A stretch of 64,000 nt of DNA from [Phialemoniopsis] sp. UDSM-2020 (taxonomy: Eukaryota > Ascomycota > Sordariomycetes > Thyridiales > Thyridiaceae), in the NCBI GenBank assembly GCA_018873225.1, contig JAEILZ010000004.1:4092001-4156000 (forward strand), in the 5' to 3' direction. A program made the position numbers and the translations under genes. Positions 10,501-20,906 of the stretch are shown here, piece by piece. Position 1 is the stretch's first letter, and every line of letters begins with the position of its first letter. The notes under the pieces were generated by a model. The model was given only the letters and a program-made list of their open reading frames with translations, did no database searches and was not told where the DNA came from.

Positions 10501-10704
10501 GATGAAGTGACTGCAGCGAACGACATGTGGGCAGATACATCTCTTGGGGATTTGATGAGCCAGGAACTTCCCGGCTGGGATAGTGGGAGCGCTTTAGCTA
10601 GTATCTACGATCCCAATATCTTGGAGGATTTTACGCTCTCCACGGGACAGGCTTTCTCTTCGCTGGATATGCCAGGGGGTATCCTTGAAGACCTCTTTGA
10701 ATAA
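7543..10704 (+). CDS. Zn2Cys6 transcription factor with fungal-specific TF domain (10 exons)
   Basis: A pathway-type regulator of about 850 residues. My exons are 7543..7701, 7773..7806, 7895..7985, 8086..9193, 9271..9407, 9464..9484, 9536..9614, 9674..9923, 9974..10142 and 10200..10704, all GT-AG and in frame. The binuclear zinc cluster is spread over three exons and is complete: ACDPCRERKSKC, then DQQLPCSHCT, then YYNFNCIYRP, giving the spacing C-X2-C-X6-C-X5-C-X2-C-X6-C. The middle homology region includes IEVYFTNKHYIHPILDE, CQALFLMTVFCQNALKPH and YMYSGMAIRTALAIGLVH, typical of the fungal_trans domain. Exon 6 is only 21 nt. The start is the first in-frame ATG; the frame stays open upstream. 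It is a good candidate regulator of the adjoining catabolic genes. Confidence 0.82.
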
Positions 10705-11115
10705 TTAGGAGAAGGGAAGTAAATAACAAAGAGTACAATATGAGCTACTTCCAGATCTGCTAGAGTGTGATCCGTAGCTGATGATACCGTCTTCCCCGCA
10801 ATGTTATTGCCAAGGGTTGACTACCCCGGACCGACTGATGCAAACCCACTTGCACTCTCGAGCCTGAGACACCAGACTGATACAGTGCTGATAAAATGTG
10901 CGGAGTTACAAAACATCCAAGTAGACCCATTCCATCTTGGGTCGGATTCCCCAAAGAGCATGGTTGCGTGCAAATAGACACTCCACCCGAGTGGGTTCTT
11001 CGCCCGCACTGATTTGATCGTTGTTCCCCGCAAATGCAGGTCGGGGTTCTTTTCCCATCTTCCCCATCCCGTGTCACGATGCGACCTTTGCCCGAACGAC
11101 TCGGTGTCTTGTACC
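10705..11115. other. Intergenic region between two regulators
   Basis: A 411-nt gap between co-oriented regulator genes. It should contain the terminator of the first and the promoter of the second. No CCG-N-CGG site and no gene was seen. Confidence 0.45.
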
Positions 11116-13878
11116 ATGAGCGAACTTAACAGCTATGCACCCGGACAGTCGCACGGGAAGCGACCGGGAAGGTGCGTATCAACCCACAGTCGACAGCGGC
11201 ACCGTGCAGGCAATACTGACCTCTTACCCTCCAGCTACAATTGCAATGTCTGTGGTCGCGCCTTCAATCGCAAGTAAGTCATTGGCGAGCTGTTGATCTC
11301 TCCGACCGCTCACACTCTGTTGTTCAGAGATACCTTGGTGCGGCACTTGGTAGTTCATGACGTGCAGCGGCCTCTCCCCAAGGCTCGGAAGAAAGCCTGT
11401 CTTCAATGCTCCAGGTCGAAGCAGAAGTGTCGGGCAGAACGGCCGACATGTACAACGTGTCAAAAGCGGCAGAGGACATGCACCTATGAGGATAGGTCTT
11501 CTGCATCTTACGCCACGCAATCTCAGATCTCTGCTGTGCCACAAGACCAATACCCATTCCTCTTGGAGGACGATGCGAGGGAGATGCTCGACAGCATCAA
11601 CAACAGCGACGACAGATCAGTCAGCGACGACAGATCAGCACTTGGCAACGAAACCTTTGATCGCGCCTCCAGCAACGGATCAGCCCAAGACCAGGCGATG
11701 GCAACACCTCGCTTTAGGTTCTCGGAGCCAACCTCTGCTTCTGGTTTAGACGATATGGCTCTTGACTTTTACGACATTGATTCCATTTGTACACTGGGAA
11801 ACTTTGGTGCGGATTTCGGCTCCAGCAATACAGCATGGGCTCTGCAGACCTACTCTGGTATCCCGAATCTTCCAACACCGGACATGTCCTTTGACCTGCC
11901 GCCAGACCAGCGCGCAGGCATCCAGCAGAATGATCATACTCCGGTCAATGCCGAGCCAATCGCCCCTACGGCTATGCAGTGGCTAAAGGCGTCAACCACG
12001 AAGGCCAGTCTAGCCGCGTGGCAGCGAGATCACTCCAATAAAGGCTTTATACCTGATCTTGGTCTTGACTCGGAGAAGGTGTCCTATCGATCGAACTCCT
12101 CCCAAAAAGTGATGAGCGATGCTACTTATGCCGCGCTGCGGCAAATGGTTGAGCTGCCATCGGCCTCCTCGCCGTGGCAGGTGACTGATTTGCGCAACTT
12201 TCCCCCCAAGGCCATACTGGAATACTGCATCGACTTATACTTCGCAAACTTTCACGAGGTAAGAGTTTTCGCTCCTCAATGCATTCTGTACGCTCACAGG
12301 TCTCGCAGCAATTGCCCATAATTCACCGGGCAACCTTTGACGCAAACGAAAGTGTCATCGTGACACTTGCCATTGTCAGTATAGGGGCAAGCTTCACAAG
12401 CTCTCCCAACGCGCGCTCCTTCTCTATGACCCTAGCGGAGCTGAACCGTCGCACACTAGCCTCTATGGTATGAGTCTTTTCTCCCTTCAAGAGTGTAAAT
12501 AAAGGATCGCAAACTAACGAAGGCCTTTCCTGGCTGGCATGTGAATAGGCTGATGGAGAGACCCAAGAGGCTCAACCAGAGCAATACTTGACAGCACAGC
12601 TACTGGAAGGATTCTTGGCCCATGGAAGCGGCCACAAGAACTTATATGAGCTGAGTGAGCTCTGTCGGAGCTCTCTGGTCCGCCGCGCAAGATTGATGGG
12701 AATCTTTCAGGAGTCGTCCTCATCAACATCTTTAGAAACAAGCGACTTGAATATTCTCTGGGGCGATTGGTTGAAGCAGGAGCGGTCCCGGCGGCTAGCA
12801 TGGGCTATCTTTGTGGGTTTTCTTTCATGGCACATGGCAGATGCTCTTGGATTCATCGGCTGACCGTGTGCAGGAGTATGATACATCAGTCGCTTTGCTT
12901 CACAACAGTCGGCCTTATATTGCCGTCGAAGAGATGAAACTTTCCCTCCCTTGCTCCCGACAACACTGGGAAGCCGAAACTCCTTACTCATGGAAGGCCC
13001 TCCATCCCTGGACAGACCTCGCTCCTTGTGCCCCTACCCTGGGCGATGTCCTCCGCCCGCTTTTTGACGGCCATGCTCTCGAGTCTGAGGCCAACATACA
13101 ACATGACTGCCACCGCGATTGTATCATACAGGCTCTCATGCGGATGGCCTGGAGTACAAGGGAAGCAGGCCTCTCTCCCGTCGCGGACCTCGTCCCCCAC
13201 AATCTTGATCTCAGCCGGGACCAGATCACCCGAGTTCTTGACATCGTCACACCATCCCTTGCCGTTGCGTCCTTCAACTCCAGCCACAGCAATGTCATTT
13301 TGAAATCCATGCAAGTCCAGTTCATCCACATTACCCACTTCATGCTCGCAAGCGATCTGCTGGATTGGATGTGGCCAGTGTTTCGCGCCTATACCGAGGA
13401 CAGCAACAAGGCCGAGACGCGCACTGCCAACTCGGTCATGGTCCGCATGGCAAAGGACAAACCTGCGACCGTTCGGCACGCCACTTACCACAGTGCACAG
13501 CTCCTCGCGGCCGTACGGCGGTACCCCAACGGCTCGATATATGAGCCCTTTCTCGTCTTTCATGCTGCGATTGTCTTGTACGTCATGGCCGGTCTACTGC
13601 CGCAGCGCTCGCCGTCGGATTTCGGAGCCAAGCTCACTATCGACGATATCGATTCGCCGCGGGATAGCCCTAGTCATGCACAGATTCAGACGTGGATTCG
13701 CGATGGTGGTGCAGATGACCTTATCGTCGGGCTGGACCAGATCCCTGTTCTGTGCTGTGTTCAAGGACGGCACGCAGTCCTGGAATACGCGGCACAGCTC
13801 TTGGAGATGGGGAGGTGGGGCTTGGGACATCAGTTCGCTAGACTGCTCTTCAGTTTGCGCGGGCCGGTGCAAATGTGA
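11116..13878 (+). CDS. Dual C2H2 plus Zn2Cys6 transcription factor with fungal-specific TF domain
   Basis: A regulator of about 817 residues that carries two different zinc-finger types in tandem. Exons are 11116..11171, 11235..11273, 11328..12258, 12309..12467, 12549..12812 and 12874..13878. The C2H2 finger YNCNVCGRAFNRKDTLVRHL-VVH is built across exons 2 and 3. It is followed after about 13 residues by ACLQCSRSKQKC...PTCTTCQKRQRTC, a complete Zn2Cys6 cluster. Downstream is the fungal_trans region (LEYCIDLYFANFHE, LPIIHRATFD, EYDTSVALLHN). The acceptor of exon 4 could also be nine bases earlier, adding VSQ. The dual-finger layout is known in a subset of fungal regulators. It lies inside the catabolic cluster and is a candidate regulator; no target is provable from sequence. 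Confidence 0.83.
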
Positions 13879-13986
13879 CGATAGGTTACTGAGCCTTATA
13901 AGAGATGCTCTATGAGCTTGCTGTAGTTGATTTCCTGTTCTAAGTATCTAACTGTGTACATTCATATTCATTTGTCACGCCCCCCC

Positions 13987-14391
13987 TCACAGCTCGTTTT
14001 CGAAGTACATCGTCATGACACCTTGGTGTACAGTCTTGGTGAAGGTCTTGAGCTCCGCATGCGCGGCACACTCATTGTCATAATAATCCATATCATCCTG
14101 GGAAGCGAAGCGTGAAATTACGGCAACAGTGTATCCCTGGGAGCGTTGGTCCTTCTTTGCCGTGCCGGCTGTCACCGAAAGTACAAAAGGCTTTCCATCC
14201 TGTCACAGAGCCGTGTTTGTTAGTAGTTAATCAATCACTGCGCACAACCCACGCTGCAACTTGCGGATCCTTTCATGACTGACCTTGACAGCCCTGCTGG
14301 GCATTGTTCGATAAATTTCCAACAGCTTCTGTTGATCCTCCTCGGTAGGAATTTTGAACAGGGTGACACGGTTGATCGCCCCAAGAGACAT
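13987..14391 (-). CDS. Dabb-domain (stress-responsive A/B barrel) small protein
   Basis: A 106-residue protein made from exons 14391..14284 and 14199..13987, joined across an 84-nt GT-AG intron. The sequence (INRVTLFKIPTEEDQQKLLEIYRTM, then GKPFVLSVTAG, then GYTVAVISRFASQDDMDYYDNECAAHAELKTF) fits the dimeric alpha+beta barrel family. It has the N-terminal strand, the CAAHAELK segment and a C-terminal strand (VMTMYFE). Family members include olivetolic acid cyclase and aromatic-compound enzymes as well as proteins of unknown role. In this cluster it may act on a pathway intermediate, for example as a lyase, cyclase or isomerase, but no catalytic residue can be assigned. Three CCG-N-CGG palindromes lie 237-333 bp upstream of the ATG. 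Confidence 0.85.
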
Positions 14392-15029
14392 TATGGCGAT
14401 GAATATATACCTTCTGCGATACCGTTGAAATCAAGGGTTCCAAAGCAGATGGCCGACAACAGGTTCATCAAATGCTGTCTAATGAGTAGGAAGAGTGTGT
14501 CGTGGATCAGCAGCCCTCCTTCCACTCTACTTTGCAAAGTCAAAGTCTTTTACTCAAAGTGTGATGATCTATGAATCTACACCGCACGCTGTGTCAATCA
14601 TGCAGTCCAGTACCATCCGTATCAGCTCCGTCGGGTGACGAGTCGCGTCTCATCCATCGGAGATACCCTGAAATGCATTTGGTCAACAATTCTAATCCGT
14701 CGGCAGCGTGTGGTTCCGGCGGAATGCTCAAAAGTAATCGAGGTTAGCGTGAGTGAGATTAGCATTAGCGTTGTGTTGATAGGACTCCACCGAATTGGGG
14801 ACATTGACCCGGGTTCCTATGACATCAAGCTCTAAGCTATCCAGCACACTTTCTAGCCAAGTCCACTGCAGATCATTCTAGGTAGTTGTACAATAAGATT
14901 AAAAGTAGTTTATTTGGCTTCTTGACAGTAATAGTAACAGGAACAATTGAACTTGTAGTTAATATCGCTATAACAATTTTGGTGTTTGAAAGTAAACAAG
15001 ACAGACCAGACTAAAGATATAGCCGTCCA
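14392..15029. other. Intergenic: Dabb promoter / third regulator 3' side
   Basis: A 638-nt gap holding the three palindromes listed separately and an AT-rich stretch (about 14880-15010) next to the regulator's stop codon. No gene is seen. Confidence 0.5.
14628..14724. promoter_or_regulatory. Three CCG-N-CGG palindromes upstream of the Dabb gene
   Basis: CCGTCGG at 14628-14634, CCGTCGG at 14697-14703 and CCGGCGG at 14716-14722. The last lies in the perfect palindrome TTCCGGCGGAA (14714-14724). This is the same extended form as TTCCGACGGAA in the dioxygenase/oxidoreductase promoter 8.7 kb away. Confidence 0.6.
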
Positions 15030-17562
15030 TCAGAACATCGATAGAGGGTAGGAAGTCGCTTCGTTGAAAGGCTCTTCAATCGTTTCAGGGAATGCCATCA
15101 CGAAGTCAAAGGGATCGAAATTTGCCATACTCGGATTGGGCGGCGGGACCGACGTGGTTGGTGAGCAAGTAGTTGAAGGATCAGAGTCCTCCCAGAAGCC
15201 GTCAGGCGCACTTGAGAGAGTACTGTAGTCCAACAGTGACCACATGAGCTCGGTACTGTCGGGGCACAGTGGCGGGCTCGGAGCGACGGGACTGATTAGG
15301 GTCGCAAACTGGTGTGAGCACCTCCGAAGTTTCTGTAGTGCGCCGCTCTGCCCGTATGTCAGCATTGCCACGAAATTAGAACGAACCAAGTGCCTTGTAC
15401 GTACCATGGACGTGCAGCTCGACCAGTGTTGGGAAAGCTCGGAAGCGATCTGACAGGCTTGTGAAAGATAATCGGACGACTCTTGTCGCACTGACTCCTC
15501 GAGTGAGCTTGAGTGCATCGCTTGTATCCCGCCGGCGACGACCAGACAGTACGCATAAAATGAGCTGGTGAGGCGATAGCCCAACTGCCTTGCCTCGTGG
15601 AGTTCCTTTATCAACCTTTTGGAGTAGTCTCTACCTGTTTCGAGGGCTCGAATCATAAAGGTCTGTGGTGCCCGGATTTGACTGAGCTCGGCCTGACGCC
15701 GAAGCAAGAATGGCTGATTCAGCAAGCAGTGGCAGAGGCAGAAAAGGACACGGGAGAAGAGGAGGGGACCGGCCAGACCCCGATCAATCTGGACCCCGTC
15801 GGTCGAGCAATTCAGAAGCAGTGCTTCAGAAACAGGTTGTTCGAAGTAGCTTTCTAGATGGAGAAGGTCCGAGCAGATCGCTGCGTAGTCCGAGTGAAGG
15901 TCCCACGGTGGCTTGCGGGCCCGGCCTTGACCATCTTGCACCATGCACTGCACACAACGCCCCAGTATTGAGGTGACGGCCACATTGAGCGCAGGGAATC
16001 CTGGGTGCTGATCATTTGGCAGGCTTGCGCTGATGATGTCGTCCAGCTTATGTCCTTGCGAAGGACACTCTGCCCTGAAGAGACTCTCATCACAAGGGAG
16101 TGAGAGGTAGCAGCTGGCTTCAAGCACGGCAGGAGGTCTGGCTCTTGCGCAGGATGCTAGCCTGTCGAGCATATATACAGACCAGAAGACGCGCCGTCAT
16201 TCTTCCTGCTCGGCAGCATTGCTTGTGGTGTTATTGTCGTCCATCATGAGTCGAAGATCTTGAGCTACTCGGACAGCCAGTCCAATCTTGACCCATGCCG
16301 TAAAGTGTCGGTCTGCACCAGCTTAAGGACCAAAGAAGTTAATACCAGCAATAATACTCATGTCTTGCAAAAGGAAGCGAGCCGGAGAGATTGAGGGACT
16401 GACCTGTGAAATCGAAGAGAGATAGCAGAGTGATCGTCTGCACCGTTGCGAGATTGGCCTCGGCTCGATCTTGAAAATAGAGCAAGACAATGGACTTCCA
16501 GGCCATGCTTGCGAGGGACAACGCCAAATTGGCTTTGCGACCGCAGAAAAGATCGTCTGAGGAAAATCGAATGGCGTGAGACAAGACAGCCATCAACAGG
16601 TGGTCGGGTAGGCTGCCTTCGTCAAGTTTCCGCCAAAAGTTCTTCTCCTGAAAGAAGGAATACGGCTGCCCATGCGCAAATTCGAAAAAGTTCCGATAAA
16701 CTATCCGTGCTACAGAGTTCGGTATGAGATCCTCGACAGTACTAAAGTTTGGAAGGGTTGATGCGTTTTAGTTAGCACATGCCGTTGTAATGAAGTGGGT
16801 ACTCCGTCCGATACCATAATGCAGGGGAGTTCGTGGAACTCACGTCATCATCTGTTGTGTCCAAAACTGGCCGCCAACGACATCAAACATCCCACTATGT
16901 CCCATAGTGTATGACAATGGCCTTTGGGGTGGTGTATGAATAACAACGGTGTTTCCATCTAACGAAGAGGCAGAGCCTAGCAGCTCACCGTCCTTGACTG
17001 GGCTTTCGAGGCTGTGTCGAGGCTGCCCAATTGCTTCGAGTCGTGAAAGTACTTGATCGAGCTTAGCTTCGAGCCGACCGAGACGACCTTGAACGGACTA
17101 GAAGGAGGTCACAAGGTTCAGTGGTTGAAGTCGGAGGGTAAGGAAGTCTCCTTACCGTCAAGTCGCCGCCAGCCGTCACGCTGCCAGTCGTATGCGATAT
17201 CCGAGATTCGCGAGTACGCTGTTCCGGATAGTTACATGGCAAGCAAAGTCGCACGCAGCTTCGACAAGGACGGTCACCGCTGCAGCGCGCTTTCTTGGAC
17301 CTGTCATTCAAAGCTGTTGTCAGTCTTGAGCATGAGTGGACACGAGATATGCATGCGGAACCAGAGCGACACGTCAAGGAATGTTTGGCAGAGAAATGCG
17401 AAGAACACGAGACGCTTACCTGCAGCGAAGGCAAGCTTGGCCAATACGCCGTATTGGTCGGTACTTGTCGCGCCTCAAAGACGAATGAGGGTAATGCGCC
17501 ATCGTGCCAGCGGGGCTAAAGCCGACATTGCGATCATTTGAATCAGGACTGCCGATGTTCAT
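15030..17562 (-). pseudogene. Zn2Cys6 transcription factor with an in-frame TGA
   Basis: Exons 17562..17420, 17300..17156, 17097..16844, 16741..16404 and 16321..15030 join in frame by GT-AG introns to 724 codons. A single TGA at 16199..16197 sits in the middle. The zinc cluster (ACLRCRSKKARCSGDRPCRSCVRLCLPC) is complete and split by intron 1. A coiled-coil-like linker (LGRLEAKLDQVLSRLEAI) follows, then the fungal_trans region. The TGA falls in EQEE-stop-RRVFWSVYMLDR, where the family normally has EERRR, so a CGA or AGA codon has probably become TGA. The reading frame after it is long, conserved in character and otherwise intact. It is therefore a recent nonsense mutation, a sequencing error, or a readthrough stop (TGA followed by C). 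A CCGTCGG site lies 126 bp upstream of the start. Confidence 0.75.
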
Positions 17563-18155
17563 TGCTGCTATGACTAGCAGATGAAGCAAAGAAAGAATGT
17601 AGCTGGAGCTTTGATGAACTCCGGGAGCGGTTGCTCGTTGCAAACGTAGTTGGAAAGGAGGAACTTGCATGGGTGATTAGGAGGGTTCCGTCGGGTTGGC
17701 TTATACCAGGTACTTGTAGTGTACTCCGTTGCCCCCTAAATCCATGAAGCTCCACCCCGTCAGCTTCTCCGACACCTTGATCTGACCGAACTTAGACAAC
17801 CTGGAGGACCTCCAACGGTACAGCCCGCGCGTCGCTTAATCATTGTGGGGAAGGTCGCGGGGAGTGTCATCGAGGTCTGGGGAACAGTTGTAAATCTACG
17901 GCTTTCTGACCCGTCGCAGCTCGAGTTGGTGAGCATACCAACTTCTCTGCTTTCCCTCTTTATAATAGTAAAGTTGCTGCCAAGTTTCATAGATGCGCCC
18001 GCAAGTGGCCGCCCATTCAGTGCTCAAACTACTTCCTTGCAAGATCACAGAGTGCGGAGAAGGTGTGATGATCTGGGGATGAGTGCGGCGCAGGTTGAAC
18101 TTCATAGGTGCTTGTAAACTCACACTCTCAATACTATCTACAGCTAGTCGTAAAG
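17563..18155. other. Intergenic: third regulator promoter / monooxygenase 3' side
   Basis: No gene is supported in these 593 nt. CCGTCGG occurs at 17688-17694, upstream of the third regulator. Confidence 0.45.
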
Positions 18156-20070
18156 CTATCTACCTGACATCGGCTTCTCGTACGTCTGCCACTGTCCCCA
18201 GTTAATTTTAGCGAGCATCTTCTTGAACTCCTCGTATTTCCAAGGCATGGAGAATGTGATCCAGCCAGCGTCGTTCTTGTAGTAAGTCAAGCATGACGGC
18301 GAGGACCACACGAACTGAGCCTGCTTCTGCTGGATCTCGATGTTGTACTCCCTCTCCACATCCCTGTCGGGGCACATGGCAAACTTCCTGCCCTGCTTCT
18401 CGCGTTGAACGACCTCTCCCACGATCCTCGAGTTGAACTCGGCCTGAATCTGCCACATGTCCTGCTGCGAGGCCCATACCGTGGCCGTGTTGGGGCCAAA
18501 GCACATGAGCATGTTGGGGAAATCGCTGGTGGCCAGCCCATACAGCGCCTCTGGGTGCTCTGTCCACTTTTGTTGCAAGTCCACCCCGCCGACACCGAGG
18601 ACTTTTTCATGCTCCAAGTACTGCGCGCAGTTAAAACCGGTACTGTAGATGATGACGTCGAATTTTCGTTCCGTTTGGTTGTCCGTCTCTTTATCGTACG
18701 AGATCACTCCCTCCTCACTATAGCTGACGAGGGACTCGCGGAGGACAGTGCAGTTTGGCCTTGCCAGTGCAGGGTAGAAGTGGTCGAGAAGAACTGGGCG
18801 GGAGCAGAAATCTTCATGTCCAACGGTCAGTCAACATCGCACCGAACCGCCATTGGAGCCTGAGATACTTACATTTGCCGATAGGTCGGAGCTTCTGCCG
18901 CAAAACGGGGTCCTTGATCTGGTTTTCCAGATGCGTCACTGCAAGCTTGTTCCTCTCGTCGTTGATCTTAGACCCATCTGTTGCCATTTCCCGTCCCAAA
19001 ATCTGGAACTGCCCAACGACCATGCGGCGGATCAAGGCTGGGAAGAACGGAACCCATTTCATGGCGAACCGGTACCACCTATTTACCTCGGTTAGCGCTC
19101 TCCGTTCTTCGTGTTCTTCTGCCTTCACTGTGATAGAAACGGCCGACTTACCAGCCATGCTCGTAGTCATTGCGAGGCACGCAGACTGGAGGCGTCCGCA
19201 TGTAGACGGTCAAGGACTTAGTCTGGTCGACAATCTCAGGGATGATCTGCGCAGCACTCGGCCCGCAGCCGATCATGGCGACGTTCTTTCCCCGGAGATC
19301 AAAGTCGTGGTTCCAGTGGGCGGTGTGCCACGAGTCGCCCTTGAAGAGCTCGCGCCCTGGGGTGTTGCCGTACTTGGGCCGGTCGATGCTGCCGACGCAC
19401 TGGATGACCACGTCCGCAGTCCAAGCCTGCACTGGCTCGCCCTTTTGCTGGACGGCGACGTGCCAGATCATGCGTTCGCTATCCCAGACGCATGACCTCA
19501 CCAAAGTATTGAAATTGGTGACCTTCTCAAGGCCGTAATGATGGCCAAACTGATTGTAGTACTTTGCGATTTGTTCACGCGTGGCGAAAGCGTGTGTATA
19601 ATCTGTGGCCAAGAGAGTTGGATTGGTTAGTCTTGGTTCTGCGTTGTCTTGATCTTTTAATGCTTCGGGAGACACCACTTACCTTTGTAGATGTAGAACT
19701 TAGTCGTGTACATCATAGCCGGAACGTCGCAAGCGCATCCTGGATACTTGTTCTTCTCCCACACGCCGCCAAAGGTAGGAAGCGCGTCGAAGATGACCAA
19801 GTCGTCGTGGGTGACGTGCTTATCACGAAGTAGGATGGCAGCTTGTTGCAAACCACTCACGCCGGCGCCAACAATAAGGACCCGACGATGGAACTTGGGC
19901 GTGACTTTGGCATTGGCGGCTACCTTTGCTAAATTCTCAGCGGGTTCCGAGGAGAAGCCCGAGAGTGAACTGTATTCGGTGCTACCGACCGTTCCCGCAT
20001 CGAAGGTCTTGAGTCTCTGCTCATGAGTCACGACCTTCGCAGAAGCAGTCTTATCAGCAGATCGAGCCAT
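18156..20070 (-). CDS. Baeyer-Villiger-type flavin monooxygenase
   Basis: An FAD/NADPH monooxygenase of 566 residues from exons 20070..19683, 19602..19152, 19078..18873 and 18811..18156. The FAD loop GAGVSG is at residues 68-73, followed by FGGVWEKNKYPGCACDVPAMMY, the usual cofactor segment of the class. The Baeyer-Villiger fingerprint FKGDSWHTAHWN (residues 216-227) fits FxGxxxHTxxW, with Asn where Pro or Asp is usual. The NADPH loop is GCGPSA. These enzymes insert oxygen next to a carbonyl, turning ketones into esters or lactones. A dienelactone hydrolase lies divergently next door, so a coupled ketone-to-lactone-to-acid step is plausible. The substrate is unknown. Confidence 0.9.
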
Positions 20071-20271
20071 GACTAAAGAGGAGTTTGGAGGTAAGCGGGT
20101 ATGGAGGTAAAGACCAGTTGACTCAGAGTTGGCCTACATGACTGGGGATATCGTGACACCCTATGCATATATATACGTGACGCTAAAGCCGTGCCTCTGC
20201 CTCTCCTTTGACCGAGTTACAGAGGCAAACCCAGTGGTCTCAATATCGCGTACCAATCATCTGCTGGCCAT

Positions 20272-20508
20272 TACCCCAAACCAGATTAGGTAAACCTCAC
20301 CGTGGCCGCTCCCTATGGGGTATGCGGGGCTCCGTGTTTACCGAGGGTGATTTCGCGGGGGCGATGAGGCTTTGCAGCAGGATGCAAACATTGTGGGGAT
20401 GATGATCTTGGGGTATTATCGCATTCAGCTCCGATCCTGCTTCGGAGTCCAGAGTGGTGGGTGCGGCGAGACAACATCATCGCCACGTTTACCCCACAGG
20501 TTACCCCA
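20272..20508. promoter_or_regulatory. Five TACCCCA / TGGGGTA repeats
   Basis: TACCCCA at 20272-20278, 20490-20496 and 20502-20508, and its complement TGGGGTA at 20316-20322 and 20409-20415. All lie within 237 bp of the monooxygenase/hydrolase divergent promoter. The context does not fit the carbon-repression CreA consensus. A C2H2-type factor would be a reasonable binder, and the dual-finger regulator nearby has one such finger. Confidence 0.45.
20429..20447. promoter_or_regulatory. Inverted repeat CTCCGA-N7-TCGGAG
   Basis: A perfect 6-bp inverted repeat with a 7-nt spacer in the same divergent promoter. It holds two CGG half-sites and so is another possible Zn2Cys6 site. Confidence 0.35.
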
Positions 20509-20906
20509 AGAGACCAGAGTAATACCGCAAAGAATTACCCGTGATGACTATCAGTAGTTTCACCGAGGCTAGAGTCGTCACCCGTCCCCAGTCCCCAGCC
20601 TGTCTCTCTTCTTCCTCCGAGATGGTGTCGCTAGTGGAACCGAGACTGATCGAGGCTAGTGTTACCAAAAGTACCAGGTCCGGGTGGTACTCCGTGTTGA
20701 GATGATTTCTCCAGGATCTTGTCTTTCACGTGCTTGTAGCTATGGTCTGGTGTGGTATTCTCCACCATGTCTCCCCGCGTATTGGGATATATGAGGGTTA
20801 AGTTCTGTCTGTCCTGACCGGTATGGTTTATCAAGATACGGGAGCCAGAACGAACACTATTCTTTCTGTTCACAATCACCATATAGATTCCAGAGCTGTG
20901 CAAACC

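Larger units (their letters stand above)
20071..20906. other. Divergent promoter between monooxygenase and dienelactone hydrolase
   Basis: An 836-nt divergent promoter region without a supported gene. It holds five TACCCCA/TGGGGTA repeats and one inverted repeat, listed separately. A TATA-like ATATATATACG lies about 95-105 bp upstream of the monooxygenase ATG. Confidence 0.55.
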
